From positions 62,001-126,000 of the forward strand of contig NZ_JAYFUM010000018.1 in assembly GCF_034929435.1 (NCBI RefSeq): 64,000 bases of DNA, in the 5' to 3' direction. Below are positions 10,355 through 19,030 of this stretch, piece after piece (position 1 is the first letter of the stretch; every line of letters begins with the position of its first letter). The notes beneath the pieces were generated by a model, which was not told the origin of the DNA, did no database searches, and saw only the letters and a list, made by a program, of their open reading frames with translations. The position numbers were made by a program, and so were the translations under genes. This stretch comes from Arcicella rigui (lineage in GTDB: Bacteria > Bacteroidota > Bacteroidia > Cytophagales > Spirosomataceae).

Positions 10355-10428
10355 GGTTTGGTAGTTCAGCTGGTTAGAATACATGCCTGTCACGCATGGG
10401 GTCGCGGGTTCGAGTCCCGTCCAGACCG
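10355..10428 (+). tRNA. tRNA-Asp (anticodon GUC)
   Basis: A complete cloverleaf can be folded. The acceptor stem GGTTTGG pairs with CCAGACC, and the D-arm GTTC pairs with GAAT. The anticodon stem CATGC/GCATG carries loop CTGTCAC with anticodon GTC. The T-arm GCGGG/CCCGT has loop TTCGAGT. The discriminator base is G, which fits aspartate. The 3' CCA is not fully encoded (GCAAAA follows). It is a single-gene unit with its own promoter and terminator. Confidence 0.97.
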
Positions 10429-10430
10429 CA

Positions 10431-10462
10431 AAAAAGCTCAGAAAGAAATTTCTGAGCTTTTT
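10431..10462 (+). terminator. Rho-independent terminator of tRNA-Asp
   Basis: A perfect 14-bp stem (AAAAAGCTCAGAAA with its complement) and a GAAA loop, running into T-rich sequence. It begins 2 nt after the tRNA. The same stem sequence is used after the TonB receptor gene at 22847-22878. Confidence 0.85.
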
Positions 10463-10591
10463 GCTTTTATAGCCCTTCACCTTACACTTTTTAGATTTAT
10501 CTTTGGTAAATAATTATGGCTTCTTCGATATAAAATTCCCTATTTCACCCATAGTTTTAAAACAACCTAACAATCCAAAGCCCATTTTAAC

Positions 10592-12376
10592 ATGCAACCA
10601 ATACTGCAACTACACAGCGAGATTTACGATTTTTTGATGGCATATCATCAGACTAACCCTGATTTTTATTTTTTCCCCAGAAGGACAAGAGGCGTTAGAA
10701 ATTGGGAAAATGGTTATCTCATGGGAGGTGACGATGATTCATATCTAACTATTGGGCTTTATAAGCCAAGTGATAGACTCAATCAAACGCAGACTATCAG
10801 TATTTTCATAGATTACAAGCATAACCGAATAAAATCAGTATATCTTCTCATTACCTTTCGTGATAGTACTTTACAAGCTGAAATACCATTTTATCATGAG
10901 TTGATTGATAGGCTCAAAAATGTAGCACCTATACAGAAAGAACGAGAAAACAAGTATCAATTAATTTTTGAAAATCCTGAAGATTGGCGTACTTGCTTGG
11001 TATATTATCTTGAAAAGATAAGACCTGTTATAGAAGAATTTATTTATGAAAAATCAAGACAAAAGGATTTTTTCATAGAAGAATTAAATTTTACAGAATT
11101 AAGCCATAAAATCAGTAATTCACTAAAAATCAACGAATCGAATAGTTCAATTGATAAAACAACCATTAATCCCATGCCCTCCTACCCGCTCAATCAAATT
11201 CTCTACGGTCCTCCCGGCACTGGCAAAACTTATAGTACTGTTGAATTGGCTTATAAAATTATTCATAACGATACTCCAAGCAGTTATGAAGAAGCACGCA
11301 ATTGGTACAAAATGGCTTTAGCTCATACAGAAGACCGTCAGGTTGAGTTTATTACTTTTCACCAAAATTATAGTTATGAAGATTTTGTGATGGGTATTAA
11401 GCCACAATTGAATGAAGATACTTTGGGCTTTCGTGAACATAAAGGGATTTTCTTTGAGATTTGTAATAGGGCTTTGAAGAATTTACGGCAATCATCATTA
11501 GAAGAAAGTGTAGAAGAACCTACTTTTTCTGAGGTTTTAGATGAATTTATTCGTCCACTTGTCGAAGAAAATAAGCCGATTGTAATTTCGATGAAATCTA
11601 ATAACTATTCATTTAAACTCATCAATTTAACAGAAAAAAATATTGGTTTTGAAAAGCAAAGTGGAGCTACAAATCATAGTTTAAGCATCAAAACAATTCA
11701 AGATTTATACGAAGGGAATCGAGAGTATAACCTTCAAGGTTTAGGAGTATATTATTATCCACTCATTGAAGTTTTAAAAGCATTTGCCAAAACTAAAACA
11801 AAAAGAGTACAACCAGTAGCCCTCAAAAACTACGTAATCATCATCGACGAAATCAATCGGGCGAATATTTCACGGGTATTTGGCGAGCTAATTACTTTAA
11901 TTGAAGAAGACAAACGTTGGGGAAATGAATTTGAAACAGAAGTACGTTTGCCCGATGGTGTTACCAAATTTACTGTGCCTAAAAATCTCTACATTATTGG
12001 TACAATGAACACCGCTGATAAATCAATCGCTTTGTTGGATATTGCCTTACGAAGACGCTTTGAATTTACGGCTTTATATCCTGATTCATCGAAAGTTAGT
12101 CCCAATTATAAAACGTTTTTTGAATCGCTAAATGAGCAAATTATCGCTAAAAAGGGAATAGATTTTACCATTGGGCATTCTTATTTTATGACTAAAAATG
12201 GGGAGGAATTAGACTTCGTTAAAATGATGAATAAGAAGGTAATTCCATTGTTGAATGAATACTTTTACAACGCTAAGGATAACAAGCTTGTCGCTGAGTT
12301 GTTAGAAAAAGCGATTGCCAAAGCTGGTTTTACCCATACTATTGTTCCAAGTGCTTATCAACTGCTCATTCAATGA
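10592..12376 (+). CDS. mcrB: McrB-like AAA+ restriction GTPase subunit
   Basis: The 594-residue motor and recognition subunit of an McrBC-type (type IV) modification-dependent restriction system. Residues 1 to about 190 form a distinct N-terminal domain, presumably for target recognition. The AAA+ core has Walker A YGPPGTGKTYS near residues 205-214, Walker B VIIIDEINRANISR near 416-429, and the McrB signature IGTMNTADKS near 468. An insertion of roughly 90 residues precedes Walker B. The stop overlaps the mcrC start by 4 bp, implying translational coupling. A TATCTTTG at 10498-10505 is a possible -7 element. It lies just downstream of a tRNA gene, a common site for defence genes. The modified base recognised cannot be read from the sequence. 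Confidence 0.92.
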   Translation: MQPILQLHSEIYDFLMAYHQTNPDFYFFPRRTRGVRNWENGYLMGGDDDSYLTIGLYKPSDRLNQTQTISIFIDYKHNRIKSVYLLITFRDSTLQAEIPFYHELIDRLKNVAPIQKERENKYQLIFENPEDWRTCLVYYLEKIRPVIEEFIYEKSRQKDFFIEELNFTELSHKISNSLKINESNSSIDKTTINPMPSYPLNQILYGPPGTGKTYSTVELAYKIIHNDTPSSYEEARNWYKMALAHTEDRQVEFITFHQNYSYEDFVMGIKPQLNEDTLGFREHKGIFFEICNRALKNLRQSSLEESVEEPTFSEVLDEFIRPLVEENKPIVISMKSNNYSFKLINLTEKNIGFEKQSGATNHSLSIKTIQDLYEGNREYNLQGLGVYYYPLIEVLKAFAKTKTKRVQPVALKNYVIIIDEINRANISRVFGELITLIEEDKRWGNEFETEVRLPDGVTKFTVPKNLYIIGTMNTADKSIALLDIALRRRFEFTALYPDSSKVSPNYKTFFESLNEQIIAKKGIDFTIGHSYFMTKNGEELDFVKMMNKKVIPLLNEYFYNAKDNKLVAELLEKAIAKAGFTHTIVPSAYQLLIQ

Positions 12377-13656
12377 TACAATCTATTTATGAATTTGGTA
12401 AAGAAGTAAGTACTGGCTTTTCTGACGATAAAATCAAGCGTTTTAAAACCTATCTCGATGAAGTTTGGCAAAGCAGAAAACAGTATGGTTTGGAGGATGA
12501 CGAACGTGATTCTTTCTATGGTTCAGACAAGAAAAAGCAGCGTTTCCTGACTTTTGATGGTGATAAAATTAGAGCGAATAACTACGTTGGTTTCATTCAG
12601 TTTGAAGAGCTTAGGCTTAATATTTATCCTAAAATTTGCCAAGAAATGCCCCAAGAGCAAATTAGCTCAAAGGTACTTTACTGGTTAAGTTATGGGAAAA
12701 AAATTAATTTACCATTTGCTGAATTACCGCTCGACCGCCAAGCATTTGATACTTGGCTGGAAGCCTTTATTTTTCTGTTTGCACACCATACAGAAGAAAT
12801 TTTGACCAATCAGCCCTATCAATCTTACCAAGAAATTACAGAAGAAACGAGTTATTTGCGAGGTTCATTAGCCATTCAGCCGTATGTACAACATAATTTA
12901 TTGACAGGCAGACACCAGTTTTTTCATTGTACATACGAGCCATTTTTATACGACAATCAGTTTAATCGAATTGTAAAATTCGTTTCCAGAATGCTTTTAT
13001 CATTCACAAACAATGAAAAAAGTAAGCAAAAACTGAATAGTCTATTGTTTTTATTAGACGATGTGGCGGATGAATATTGCCAAGAAAGCCATTGTGATTT
13101 GGTAAAACTCAATCCACTTTATCAAGATTTGGCGATTATATTAGAAATGGCTCGAATGTTTTTGTCGTCGTCAAGTATTAGTCAGTCGGATGCCAATAAA
13201 AATAATTTTTGTCTTTTATTACCGATGGAAGTAGTTTTTGAGGAATTTATTTTTGGAATCATTGAGACTCATTTTAGCGATAGAAAACCCAACGCTCAAG
13301 GAAAAGGATTTTTAACAGAGCAAAGCGTATTTCAGATAAAGAATGACATTATTCTGCAAAATCCCAACTTGATAATTGATACCAAGTATAAAATCAGAGA
13401 TAAAAAAGATAGTAAAAAAGGGATTTCACAAACCGATATGTATCAAATGCTTGCCTACTCCATAAGGCGAGAAATTGACCAAGTATTATTGATTTATCCA
13501 AAAAACGGAGCGAAGCCTTCGGAAGTAGATACTTTTACCATTGCCGATAAATTTGCCAATGATAAATTAATAACAATTAAGGCGGCTGACATTGATGTTT
13601 GTGGTGAAGAAGATAAGATAATTGAGCAGATTGACGAAGTTTTAGCCTTTAATTAA
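12373..13656 (+). CDS. mcrC: McrC-like restriction endonuclease subunit
   Basis: A 427-residue McrC protein, the nuclease subunit that docks on McrB hexamers and is activated by GTP hydrolysis. The PD-(D/E)xK nuclease core is in the C-terminal third: a conserved MEVVFEEFIFG helix near residues 285-295, then NPNLIIDTKYK near 331-341, where D and the DxK-type TKYK pair are the catalytic residues. The N-terminal half has the family pattern of beta strands ending in RLNIYPKI. It overlaps mcrB by 4 bp (ATGA), so the pair is a two-gene operon. About 45 bp of non-coding sequence separates its stop from the predicted promoter of the next operon. Confidence 0.92.
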   Translation: MIQSIYEFGKEVSTGFSDDKIKRFKTYLDEVWQSRKQYGLEDDERDSFYGSDKKKQRFLTFDGDKIRANNYVGFIQFEELRLNIYPKICQEMPQEQISSKVLYWLSYGKKINLPFAELPLDRQAFDTWLEAFIFLFAHHTEEILTNQPYQSYQEITEETSYLRGSLAIQPYVQHNLLTGRHQFFHCTYEPFLYDNQFNRIVKFVSRMLLSFTNNEKSKQKLNSLLFLLDDVADEYCQESHCDLVKLNPLYQDLAIILEMARMFLSSSSISQSDANKNNFCLLLPMEVVFEEFIFGIIETHFSDRKPNAQGKGFLTEQSVFQIKNDIILQNPNLIIDTKYKIRDKKDSKKGISQTDMYQMLAYSIRREIDQVLLIYPKNGAKPSEVDTFTIADKFANDKLITIKAADIDVCGEEDKIIEQIDEVLAFN

Positions 13657-13701
13657 TTGAAAACTATTATCATCTTATTTAACCGTTTATTATAAATTTT
13701 C

Positions 13702-13731
13702 TTGCGTTAAATTAGATTTTATCTATTTTTA
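13702..13731 (+). promoter_or_regulatory. Candidate promoter of the speD-led cluster
   Basis: TTG at 13702-13704, a 19-base spacer and TATTTTTA at 13724-13731 (one mismatch to TAnnTTTG). Transcription would start about 12 nt before the speD ATG. Confidence 0.4.
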
Positions 13732-13749
13732 CAGAAAAAAAATCTACCA

Positions 13750-14100
13750 ATGTATCAACCGGGATTGCACCTTATTTGTGACTGTCTTAGTAAAGAAACC
13801 ACACAATTGTCTGATTTTAACGCTTGCCAAATACTCCTCAACCAACTGATTGAAAGTGAAGGCTTATCAAAAGTTGGAGAGGTGTATCATAACTTTCCTT
13901 CGGGTGGTTTTACAGGAGTGGTTTGTCTTACAGAATCACATATTTCTATTCATACATGGCCAGAATTTGGGCGAATAACTTTTGATGTTTTCCTCTCAAA
14001 TTATCAGAAAGTCAATAATCAAATAGCTCATAGAATTTACGCTAAACTGATAGAATTGTTCAACGCCAATGTCATTGCTTCTCATGAGATTAACCGCTAA
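13750..14100 (+). CDS. speD: S-adenosylmethionine decarboxylase proenzyme-like protein (SpeD)
   Basis: A 116-residue SpeD-family proenzyme of the short class 1b type. The self-processing motif TESHISIHTWPE is intact: cleavage before Ser63 would generate the pyruvoyl cofactor, with the following histidine acting in processing. The canonical product is decarboxylated AdoMet, the aminopropyl donor for polyamines. Some SpeD homologues are reported to have become ornithine or arginine decarboxylases, so the substrate is not certain. It is the first gene of a tight cluster containing a spermidine-synthase-like membrane enzyme, which favours aminopropyl chemistry. It overlaps the next gene by about 17 bp. 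Confidence 0.9.
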   Translation: MYQPGLHLICDCLSKETTQLSDFNACQILLNQLIESEGLSKVGEVYHNFPSGGFTGVVCLTESHISIHTWPEFGRITFDVFLSNYQKVNNQIAHRIYAKLIELFNANVIASHEINR

Positions 14101-15427
14101 TCAACTTTATCGTTATGACCAAGACCATCAATGTGGTGCTTGTTCGTCGTTACTCAGCATTACGAAAGATGAAACAAAAAACTTGGTCTGTAAATCATGT
14201 GGTACTCTACATGTATTACAAAAAAGTATCGTTTATGATGGTGAGTTTCGTGTGGATGAAGTCCATAAAAATAAGTTTCAAAAAAGTAATTCCGACATTC
14301 CCACAGGTACTAAATTAACCCTTAAAGGTAATGATTTTGAAGTTGTTGGCGTACTAAAAAAAGCAGAAGGCAATACTTATACTTGGCAAGAATATTATTT
14401 GTACAATGCCAAAGTAGGTTATCGTTTTTTAACTGAATATCAAGGACATTGGACTTTTTTAGAGGAGATAGATGATAAAAAGCTCATAAAAGAGCAATCT
14501 CACGACAAGGAAGCAGTTTACAATCATGATTATTATCGTTTGTTTAGCCAATACCATGCAAGTATAAAGGGTGCTAATGGCGAGTTTCCGATAGACTTAC
14601 TCAAAGTACCAAAGACTTTGGTGAAGGAATATATTTTGCCTCCATTTTTAATAACATCAGAAAAAGGTGAGAATAAAAAACATTGGTTTAAAGGCGAATA
14701 TCTTGCAGTAGAAGAACTGGACGAAGCTTTGCAAGGGAAAATACGCCTTCCAGAGTCATTTGGTGTTGGCGTTTTAGAGCCTTATAAGCCAAAAATTCGG
14801 TTTACTGAGTTAATGCAAATTAGCGTTGTTGCGGTGATAATACTCTTGGTTATCCAAATGTATTTTACAAAAAGTGAATTGGTATTTGAAAAGAGTTTCT
14901 ACTACGACACTGTTAATGAAATGCGTACTGTTGGTAATGGTTATGACAGCTCGAAGGTCTATATCTCGCCAAGTTTTCAATTAAAAAATGGAAATGCCAA
15001 TGTAGAATTTACACTCGATGCCAATGTCGATAATAATTGGCTCGAAACGGATATTGTTTTGATAAATGATAAAACGGGAGACGAATATAATGTGTCGATG
15101 GGAGTTGAATTTTACTCAGGTGTTGAAGGAGGAGAGTCTTGGACAGAAGGTAGTCATGAAACAGATGCTATGATTGAGAAAGTACCAGAGGGATTATACC
15201 ATTTAGAAATTTCTCCCTCTACAACATTTCCCAGTTTAGTGTCCAATTTTAGTTTGAAGATGCATCGAGGCGTAGCGGTTTATGGTGGATTTATATTTAT
15301 TTTACTTTTACTGAGCATTTACCCTGTTATTAGTTACTATCAGGAAAGAACTTTTGAGTATCGTCGTTGGCAAGCAAGTGATTATTCTCCTTTTGAAGAA
15401 GATTCTTGGTTGGACGCATTTAATTAA
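14084..15427 (+). CDS. DUF4178-type zinc-ribbon membrane protein
   Basis: About 447 residues from the ATG at 14084 (MRLTANQLYRYDQ). A start at 14069 is also possible, and either one overlaps the end of speD. The N-terminus carries a zinc-ribbon-like pair (CGAC and CKSC, about 20 residues apart). It is followed by a beta-rich DUF4178-like domain containing GNDFEVVGVLKK and YTWQEYYLYN. Two transmembrane helices (near residues 243-260 and 400-425) bracket an extracytoplasmic beta domain of about 140 residues. DUF4178 proteins are recurrent neighbours of SpeD, DUF350 and spermidine-synthase-like genes, but their biochemical role is unknown. It may be the membrane scaffold of the cluster. Confidence 0.75.
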   Translation: MRLTANQLYRYDQDHQCGACSSLLSITKDETKNLVCKSCGTLHVLQKSIVYDGEFRVDEVHKNKFQKSNSDIPTGTKLTLKGNDFEVVGVLKKAEGNTYTWQEYYLYNAKVGYRFLTEYQGHWTFLEEIDDKKLIKEQSHDKEAVYNHDYYRLFSQYHASIKGANGEFPIDLLKVPKTLVKEYILPPFLITSEKGENKKHWFKGEYLAVEELDEALQGKIRLPESFGVGVLEPYKPKIRFTELMQISVVAVIILLVIQMYFTKSELVFEKSFYYDTVNEMRTVGNGYDSSKVYISPSFQLKNGNANVEFTLDANVDNNWLETDIVLINDKTGDEYNVSMGVEFYSGVEGGESWTEGSHETDAMIEKVPEGLYHLEISPSTTFPSLVSNFSLKMHRGVAVYGGFIFILLLLSIYPVISYYQERTFEYRRWQASDYSPFEEDSWLDAFN

Positions 15428-15435
15428 GATTGGCT

Positions 15436-15609
15436 ATGAAAATTAATAAACCAGCACCCGAAAAAATGACTTACATTGGTATTGTAGCTCTTTCATTATT
15501 CTACTTTTCATATTGTAGATATAATGGACAAGGCTTATTTTACTTCATGGATTCTCACCCTGAAAAATGGTCGCCACAAGGTGCGAATAATGGATTTCAA
15601 CATAAATAA
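15436..15609 (+). CDS. Small membrane protein (57 aa) in the SpeD cluster
   Basis: A 57-residue frame starting MKINKPAPEK at an ATG 8 bp after the preceding stop and ending at TAA 15607-15609. A single hydrophobic segment (YIGIVALSLFYFSYC, about residues 13-27) is followed by a short polar tail ending GANNGFQHK. Its position in an otherwise gapless operon and the plausible single-pass topology argue that it is real. No homologous family recognised. Confidence 0.6.
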   Translation: MKINKPAPEKMTYIGIVALSLFYFSYCRYNGQGLFYFMDSHPEKWSPQGANNGFQHK

Positions 15610-15663
15610 GTATTTTACAGTCAAATCATTTTCGATTTCGCATAAACCCTTTAGCACAAAAAC

Positions 15664-15882
15664 ATGGAAAATATCATTCACCTAAAGTCTGTTGTTGACT
15701 CAATTCTTTTCTCATTTATTGGCATTTGTATTTTAGTGATTTCTTTCGTGATTATTGAAAAAATAACACCTGAGAATATCTACAAACAAGTGGTGGACAA
15801 AAACAATACGGCTATTGCCATCATTTTTGCTGCTTTTATAATTGCCATTGCCATCATTATTAGCTCGGCTATTCACGGATAA
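15664..15882 (+). CDS. DUF350 family small membrane protein
   Basis: A 72-residue protein with two transmembrane helices (about residues 10-30 and 48-70) separated by a short polar loop ending NNTAIAI. This is the DUF350 pattern: one copy of the two-helix unit, as in E. coli YjfL-type proteins, which have two. Function unknown. The family recurs next to SpeD, spermidine-synthase-like and ATP-grasp amidoligase genes. Here it lies 2 bp before the membrane SpeE gene, so it is probably part of that enzyme's membrane assembly. Confidence 0.8.
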   Translation: MENIIHLKSVVDSILFSFIGICILVISFVIIEKITPENIYKQVVDKNNTAIAIIFAAFIIAIAIIISSAIHG

Positions 15883-15884
15883 TT

Positions 15885-17381
15885 ATGCCCATACTTTTAT
15901 TATTCGCCGTTTTTGTGATTGCTACTTGTGGACTTATCTACGAGCTTATCGCTGGAACGCTCGCCAGTTATTTGTTGGGTGACTCCGTAACGCAGTTTTC
16001 AACTATTATTGGGGTTTACTTATTTTCGATGGGCGTTGGTTCTTTTTTCTCAAAATATGTTGAGAAAGAATTATTGGCTTGGTTCGTGAAAATTGAAATC
16101 TTAGTGGGTTTAGTAGGCGGAACAAGTTCATCAATTTTATTTTTGGTATTCGATAAAGTAGCCTCTTTCAGAATCATTCTTTATTTCCTCATCGGTCTTA
16201 CGGGTATTTTAGTAGGTTTAGAAATTCCCTTATTGATGCGAGTATTAGAAAAAAGCAAGTTTGAATTTAAAGAAATTGTCTCTAAAGTTTTCACCTTCGA
16301 CTACATCGGAGCTTTGTTGGCTTCCGTGCTTTTTCCCTTGCTTTTTGTGCCTTACATGGGTTTGATTCGTACTTCATTTTTCTTTGGCGTTTTCAATACG
16401 CTTGTTGCCTTAATTGTTTGTTATAAATTTTCGGATGAATTAAAGAATAAAATTGCCCTAAAAGTATCCGCTTGGGCAGTGTTGGTTCTATTAGTGATTG
16501 GCTTTGTACTTTCCGATAAAATTATGTCTTGGTCGGAATCTATGGCGTATCAGGATAAGATTATTTTTGCGAAATCAAGCCATTATCAACGCATTATTTT
16601 AACTCGGAATAAACGAGAATTGAAATTATTTCTGAACGGAAATTTACAGTTTAGTTCAACCGATGAATACCGCTACCATGAAGCACTCGTTCATCCGGGC
16701 ATGGCAAGCCGACAAACCATTAAAAAAGTATTGATTTTGGGTGGTGGAGATGGTTTAGCGGTGCGTGAATTATTGAAATATCCTCAAATTCAACACATTA
16801 CTTTGGTTGATTTGGATACTTATATGACGGATTTATTCAAAAAAAATCCGCTACTTACTTCGCTAAATCAAGGTTCGTTGACGAATCCAAAAGTAAAAGT
16901 TATCAATACAGATGCCTTTCAGTGGGCAAGAAATACGAATGAGCAATTTGATTTTGTGGTGATTGATTTTCCAGACCCTTCTAATTTCTCCGTTGGAAAA
17001 TTATATACTAATACTTTTTACCGTGAAGTTTCTAAATTAATGAGTGACGAAGCCATTTTGGTGGTGCAATCAACATCGCCGTTTGTTGCTCCAAAATCAT
17101 TTTGGTGTGTCAATAAAACGCTTCAGTCGGTCGGGCTACAAACGCAGCCTTATCATTGTTATGTGCCTTCATTTGGAGAATGGGGCTATGTTTTAGCTTC
17201 AAAATCAGCATTTCATGTAGCTGAAATGTATGTGCCAAATTTGAAATTTTTAACCAAAGATTCTTTCAAACAAATGGCGTATTTTCCGAAAGATATGCAA
17301 TCGGTTCAGACAGAAACCAATAAATTGAATAACCAGATTTTGGTACATTATTTTGAAGAAGAATGGGGAAAAGTGCAATGA
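15885..17381 (+). CDS. speE: Membrane-fused spermidine-synthase-like aminopropyltransferase
   Basis: A 498-residue protein. The N-terminal 210 residues form about seven transmembrane helices. The C-terminal half is a Rossmann-fold aminopropyltransferase domain with GGGDGLAVRELLKY near residues 286-300, LVDLDTY as the acidic AdoMet-binding motif, and VIDFPDPSN near 365. The canonical reaction transfers an aminopropyl group from decarboxylated AdoMet to putrescine. Fusion to a membrane domain suggests a membrane-embedded acceptor or a product destined for the envelope. Upstream spacing is 2 bp, and the downstream gene overlaps by 4 bp (ATGA). The acceptor substrate is not evident. Confidence 0.88.
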   Translation: MPILLLFAVFVIATCGLIYELIAGTLASYLLGDSVTQFSTIIGVYLFSMGVGSFFSKYVEKELLAWFVKIEILVGLVGGTSSSILFLVFDKVASFRIILYFLIGLTGILVGLEIPLLMRVLEKSKFEFKEIVSKVFTFDYIGALLASVLFPLLFVPYMGLIRTSFFFGVFNTLVALIVCYKFSDELKNKIALKVSAWAVLVLLVIGFVLSDKIMSWSESMAYQDKIIFAKSSHYQRIILTRNKRELKLFLNGNLQFSSTDEYRYHEALVHPGMASRQTIKKVLILGGGDGLAVRELLKYPQIQHITLVDLDTYMTDLFKKNPLLTSLNQGSLTNPKVKVINTDAFQWARNTNEQFDFVVIDFPDPSNFSVGKLYTNTFYREVSKLMSDEAILVVQSTSPFVAPKSFWCVNKTLQSVGLQTQPYHCYVPSFGEWGYVLASKSAFHVAEMYVPNLKFLTKDSFKQMAYFPKDMQSVQTETNKLNNQILVHYFEEEWGKVQ

Positions 17382-19030
17382 ACAACAGGCTAACACGTAA
17401 AACTTTTTTACTCCGTTCTTTGGCTGGATTAGGAGCTATTTTCGGATTGTCTTGGGGAACAAAAGCAATTTTAAACCCTGTGAAACCCACCATTAAAGGA
17501 CGAATATTAGGAGCTAATCATCAAATAGGGCATTTATTAAGAAACTTATCTATTCTTAAAAAAAGCGATGAAAAGCAAAGCGGAGAAATCATTGAAGTAC
17601 CCATTTTAATAGTAGGAACGGGGATTGCTGGATTAAGTGCCGCTCGGAAATTACACAAAGCTGGTCATAAAAATTTTCTATTAGTAGATTTAGAAGACCA
17701 CATTGGCGGAAACGCTGATGCAGGACGAAACGAAACCACCTCTTATCCTTGGGCTGCTCATTATTTACCAATTCCTAATAACGAAGACAAAGAATTATTG
17801 ACATTCTTAGAAGAACACAATATCATAACAGGTTATAATTCAGACGGTTTACCCATTTACAATGAATATCATTTATGTCAATCGCCACAAGAAAGACTTT
17901 TTTTGAAAGGACGTTGGCAAGAAGGATTAATCCCGAATTATGGTATTTCAGAAAATGACAGAAAGCAAATAAGTGATTTTTTAGCTTTGATGAATCAATA
18001 CCGTCAGGAAAAAGGAATTGATGGACGTTGGGCTTTTGATATTCCTTTGGCTTTGGCATCGAAAGATGAAGTGTATCGACAATTAGATATTATTTCAATG
18101 ACTGATTTTTTGAGTCAGCATCATTTTGATTCTGAATATTTACTTTGGTACGTCAATTATTGTTGCAGAGATGATTATGGTATCACGAGTACAAATACTT
18201 CTGCTTATGCAGGTATTCATTATTTTGCCGCCAGAAGAGGAAAAGCTGACAATGCTGAAACTAACGCAGTATTGACTTGGGCAGAAGGAAACAACTTTTT
18301 GGCAAAAGCCTTATCAACCGATTTCAAAGATAAAATCAGGACTAAAACACTGGTAACGCAAGTAAATTGGAATAATGACGGAGTAGAAGCCACCGCTTAC
18401 GATTGGAACAAGAATGTTTCAGTAAAAATTAAAGCTCAACGAATTATTTTGGCTACGCCTCAATTCGTCAATCAGCGAATTTTACCAAAAGAATCCATCC
18501 AAATATCAACTGATTCATTTCAATACGCACCTTGGTTGGTTGCCAATATTACCGTCAATAAAGTGCCAATTGAAAGAGATGGTTTTTTATGTTGGGATAA
18601 TGTGGCATACAATTCTACTTCATTGGGTTATATCAGTGCCACGCATCAACAAGTAAGTCGGCAGCTTGATAAATGGGTACTCACTTATTATTTACCTTTA
18701 TCGCATAAATCGCCCGTGGAAGCACGTAAAGAGGCAATTCAGAAAACTTATGAAGGATGGACGGAGGAGATTTTGACCGATTTAGAAAGTTTTCATCCTA
18801 ATATAAGAGCAACAGTTGAAGAAATTAATCTTAAAATTTGGGGACATGGCATGATTGCTCCAACACTTGGCTTTCTTTCATCTGAAAACCGAAAATTGGC
18901 TTCCCAAAATATTGATAATCGAATATTCTTTGCCCATAGCGATTTAAGTGGTATTTCTATTTTTGAAGAATCATTTTATCAAGGCAATCGAGTAGCCAAT
19001 GAAATACTACCATACTTATCAATTTCATGA
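17378..19030 (+). CDS. Exported FAD-dependent amine-oxidase-like protein
   Basis: I choose the ATG at 17378, which overlaps the speE stop by 4 bp. An in-frame ATG at 17363 is less likely. The N-terminus NRLTRKTFLLRSLAGLGAIF resembles a twin-arginine signal, but with Arg-Lys in place of Arg-Arg, so Tat export is plausible rather than proven. A dinucleotide-binding motif VGTGIAGLSAARKL begins near residue 76, followed by an acidic strand end and IGGNADAGRN, as in monoamine/polyamine oxidases and NAD(P)-binding flavoproteins. The C-terminal part has a flavin-oxidase-like GHGMIAPTLGFL region. Context suggests it oxidises the amine product made by SpeD and the SpeE-like enzyme. The next gene overlaps by 4 bp. 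Confidence 0.75.
   Translation: MNNRLTRKTFLLRSLAGLGAIFGLSWGTKAILNPVKPTIKGRILGANHQIGHLLRNLSILKKSDEKQSGEIIEVPILIVGTGIAGLSAARKLHKAGHKNFLLVDLEDHIGGNADAGRNETTSYPWAAHYLPIPNNEDKELLTFLEEHNIITGYNSDGLPIYNEYHLCQSPQERLFLKGRWQEGLIPNYGISENDRKQISDFLALMNQYRQEKGIDGRWAFDIPLALASKDEVYRQLDIISMTDFLSQHHFDSEYLLWYVNYCCRDDYGITSTNTSAYAGIHYFAARRGKADNAETNAVLTWAEGNNFLAKALSTDFKDKIRTKTLVTQVNWNNDGVEATAYDWNKNVSVKIKAQRIILATPQFVNQRILPKESIQISTDSFQYAPWLVANITVNKVPIERDGFLCWDNVAYNSTSLGYISATHQQVSRQLDKWVLTYYLPLSHKSPVEARKEAIQKTYEGWTEEILTDLESFHPNIRATVEEINLKIWGHGMIAPTLGFLSSENRKLASQNIDNRIFFAHSDLSGISIFEESFYQGNRVANEILPYLSIS

Noticed and set aside
10355..13656. Integrated genomic island at tRNA-Asp
   Set aside because: No integrase, no duplicated tRNA end and no clear boundary were seen. 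Kept only as a low-interest observation on McrBC.
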